DNA of 63,181 nucleotides from Chloroflexi bacterium AL-N1 (lineage in GTDB: Bacteria; Chloroflexota; Chloroflexia; Chloroflexales; Roseiflexaceae), in NCBI GenBank assembly GCA_013122435.1, contig WYDT01000040.1, forward strand, positions 1 through 63,181. Direction: 5' to 3'. Below the pieces are notes generated by a model, which was not told the DNA's origin, searched no databases, and saw only the letters and a list, made by a program, of their open reading frames with translations. The translations under genes were made by a program, and so were the position numbers. Positions 61,568 through 63,181 of this stretch are shown here, one piece after another. Within the stretch, counting starts at the first letter, position 1, and each line of letters starts with the position of its first letter.

Positions 61568-63106
61568 ATGAACATCGGCATACTGCTTACCCGACAGGCA
61601 CGTTACCGCTCGAATCATCTCGCCGTCGTTTTTGAGGATCAACGGCTGACCTACGCGGAGTTTCATCGACGAGTCAATCGTCTGGCCAACGCGTTTGTCA
61701 CTATGGGTGTTGGCAAAGGCGATAAGGTTGCGACTATGCTGCCCAACTGTTTGGAACTCCTCGAAACCTACTGGGCAGTGGCCAGAATCGGCGCGGTCAT
61801 GGTACCCCTGAGTCCCATGTTGCGCGGAAATGGTCTGGTAACGCTGCTACGCGATTCGGATACCTCGACCGTGCTTACGAATCGTGGCTTTGTCGAAACA
61901 CTTGACGAAATCAGGAGCGAGATCACAGATATCGCAGCAGATCGCTACATCCTGACCGATGGGGAAGCCACACCAGGCTATCAAGGCTACCACGCACTGA
62001 CGGCGGCTGCCAGCGATGCCGAGCCACCGTACGTCGAAATTGACGATGATGATATCTATAACATTATCTACAGCAGCGGCACAACCGGCTTGCCCAAAGG
62101 CATTGTGCACACCCACCACATTCGTGCGATGTACTGCTCATTGCTGGCCTCCTCATACCGCATTCTGCCGGAGAGCATTATTCTGCACGCCGGGTCGCTG
62201 GTCTTCAACGGCGCCTTTCTGACCCTGATGCCAGCGATGTATCTTGGTGCAACCTATATTTTACAGCGCCAGTTCGATCCCGTAGCCTTTATCGAAATGG
62301 TACAACGGGAACAGGTGACACATGTAAAGATGGTGCCATCGCAGATCGTCGCCATGCTCAATGCACCCAACTGCTCTGCGGAAGCACTCCAATCTCTGGA
62401 GATGGTTGGCTCTGTCGGGGCACCACTCCACCTGGAACACAAAGAAAAGCTTAACGACATGTTGCCCGGTCGCTTCTATGAGCTGTATGGCCTCACCGAG
62501 GGCTTTGTTACGATTCTGGACAAACATGACTATGCAGCAAAACCCCATTCAGTTGGGGTGCCACCACCCTTCTTCGAGATGAAGATCATCAATGACGCAG
62601 GAGCGGAAGTGCCAGCCGGACAGGTCGGTGAGATCATCGGGCGGGGGCCGTTTATGATGCCGGGGTATTACAAACGCCCTGATTTGACCAGCCAGACGAT
62701 TGTTGATGGTTGGATTCACACGGGCGATCTCGGTTATGTTGATGACGATGGCTTTCTCTTCCTCGTTGACCGCCAGAAAGATCTCATCATTTCCGGTGGT
62801 ATCAACGTCTATCCACGTGATATCGAGGAAATTATTGTGCAGCATCCGGCGGTGCGTGAGGTAGCAGTCTTCGGCATTCCCAGTGAAAAGTGGGGCGAGA
62901 CCCCACTGGCAACGGTCGTACTCCATCACCACAACGCAGTGACTGCCACAGAGTTGCGCGAATGGGTGAATCAGCGAGTCGAGGCGCGCTACCAACGTGT
63001 ACAAGACGTGGTCATTGTAGAGGATTTTCCACGGAGCGTGGCGGGCAAAACGCTCAAACGGGTGTTGCGCGAACAGTACTGGGCTAACAAAGACACCAGG
63101 ATTTAG
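61568..63106 (+). CDS. AMP-dependent acyl-CoA synthetase/ligase
   Basis: ATG 61568 (MNIGILLTRQARYRSNH) follows AGGAGG by five bases; a GTG two codons earlier overlaps that site. The 512-residue ANL enzyme has the P-loop IIYSSGTTGLPKGIVHTH, FYELYGLTEGFVTIL, GWIHTGDLGYVDDDGFLFLVDRQKDLIISGGINVYP and the catalytic lysine in RSVAGKTLKRVLRE. It activates a carboxylic acid, probably a fatty acid, to its CoA ester. It forms a unit with the SDR gene. Confidence 0.93.
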   Translation: MNIGILLTRQARYRSNHLAVVFEDQRLTYAEFHRRVNRLANAFVTMGVGKGDKVATMLPNCLELLETYWAVARIGAVMVPLSPMLRGNGLVTLLRDSDTSTVLTNRGFVETLDEIRSEITDIAADRYILTDGEATPGYQGYHALTAAASDAEPPYVEIDDDDIYNIIYSSGTTGLPKGIVHTHHIRAMYCSLLASSYRILPESIILHAGSLVFNGAFLTLMPAMYLGATYILQRQFDPVAFIEMVQREQVTHVKMVPSQIVAMLNAPNCSAEALQSLEMVGSVGAPLHLEHKEKLNDMLPGRFYELYGLTEGFVTILDKHDYAAKPHSVGVPPPFFEMKIINDAGAEVPAGQVGEIIGRGPFMMPGYYKRPDLTSQTIVDGWIHTGDLGYVDDDGFLFLVDRQKDLIISGGINVYPRDIEEIIVQHPAVREVAVFGIPSEKWGETPLATVVLHHHNAVTATELREWVNQRVEARYQRVQDVVIVEDFPRSVAGKTLKRVLREQYWANKDTRI

Positions 63107-63181
63107 GGAGCGGCAGAGCGGCAGAGCGAAGGGGCGGCAGAGCGATGGAGCGGCAGAGCGAAGGGGCGATGGAGCAGCAGA
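63107..63181. repeat. GA-rich minisatellite, cut by the window edge
   Basis: After the ligase stop the DNA is built from GAGCGGCA and GAGCGAAGGGGCG-type units repeated with small changes to the last base. Similar GGAGCAGAG-type intergenic repeats are known in Chloroflexota genomes. Its full length is not visible. Confidence 0.8.

Noticed and set aside
1..63181. CRISPR arrays, tRNA or rRNA genes, transposases and integrases
   Set aside because: No regularly spaced repeats, tRNA-like cloverleaf, rRNA sequence or recognisable transposase or integrase was seen by reading; short or diverged RNA genes could still be missed.

Overview
The window looks like a chromosomal segment of a Chloroflexota bacterium, most likely class Chloroflexia (a Herpetosiphon- or Chloroflexales-like organism). 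This placement is inference. It rests on a DUF2079-type membrane protein, secreted proteins with Pro/Thr-rich linkers (one ending in FLPAIIR), lipoproteins with Thr/Pro/Glu-rich stalks, a DUF3179 lipoprotein, a fused PabB-PabC, a GH5 enzyme carrying a CBM3, and a GA-rich minisatellite between genes. No rRNA, tRNA, CRISPR array, transposase or integrase was recognised.

Layout. 1-7809 (minus): a tightly overlapping operon of large membrane proteins, a lipoprotein with a glycosidase-like domain plus a PQQ-type propeller, and a methyltransferase, probably for cell-envelope glycan work. 7951-17597 (plus): an accessory region, AT-rich in its second half. It holds an AAA ATPase/TOPRIM-like pair, a TetR-MFS pair with an operator inside its promoter, an AAA+ ATPase/subtilisin pair of the IetAS defence type, an orphan XisI and an unknown membrane protein. 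17606-24924: two VOC proteins, a secreted NHL-repeat protein, a MacAB-like ABC exporter and a small unknown gene. 25156-40879: a regulated nitrate-to-ammonium block. It contains a GAF histidine kinase, narHJI with two narK and accessory genes, ferredoxin, an NnrS-like protein, a CRP-type regulator, and cupin-ywiC-nrfH-nrfA. 40906-43810: small secreted Cys-containing proteins, a small winged-helix protein and a membrane-anchored HTH protein in AT-rich DNA. 43827-45682: an SPFH protein and a variant NAD-kinase-like protein. 45871-48426: TetR, SDR and hydrolase. 48504-54799: sulfatase, GH5 mannanase-like enzyme with CBM3, a GH130 remnant, a LacI regulator and a GH13 enzyme. 54855-63181: TetR, a DUF1801 pseudogene, PabBC, a truncated response regulator, a DUF3179 lipoprotein, SDR, acyl-CoA ligase and an edge repeat.

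Two themes stand out. First, three near-identical CRP-type palindromes (TGTGAC-N4-GTCACA or one to two changes) lie at 34850, 36593 and 40767. Each has -10-like hexamers 21-22 bases away, mostly on both sides, and they lie next to every nitrate/nitrite operon and the regulator gene itself. The regulator has the RExxGR recognition helix expected for this sequence. Second, the window carries many deletion or frameshift scars: a cytochrome c joined to a NarG fragment, an in-frame gap and a frameshift in narG, a GH130 tail, a response regulator cut in its DNA-binding domain, an SDR start joined to a hydrolase, a broken DUF1801 gene and a frameshifted histidine kinase. The nitrate reductase therefore seems to lack its catalytic subunit here, although narH, narJ and narI are intact. 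Genome decay and assembly or sequencing error are both possible explanations.
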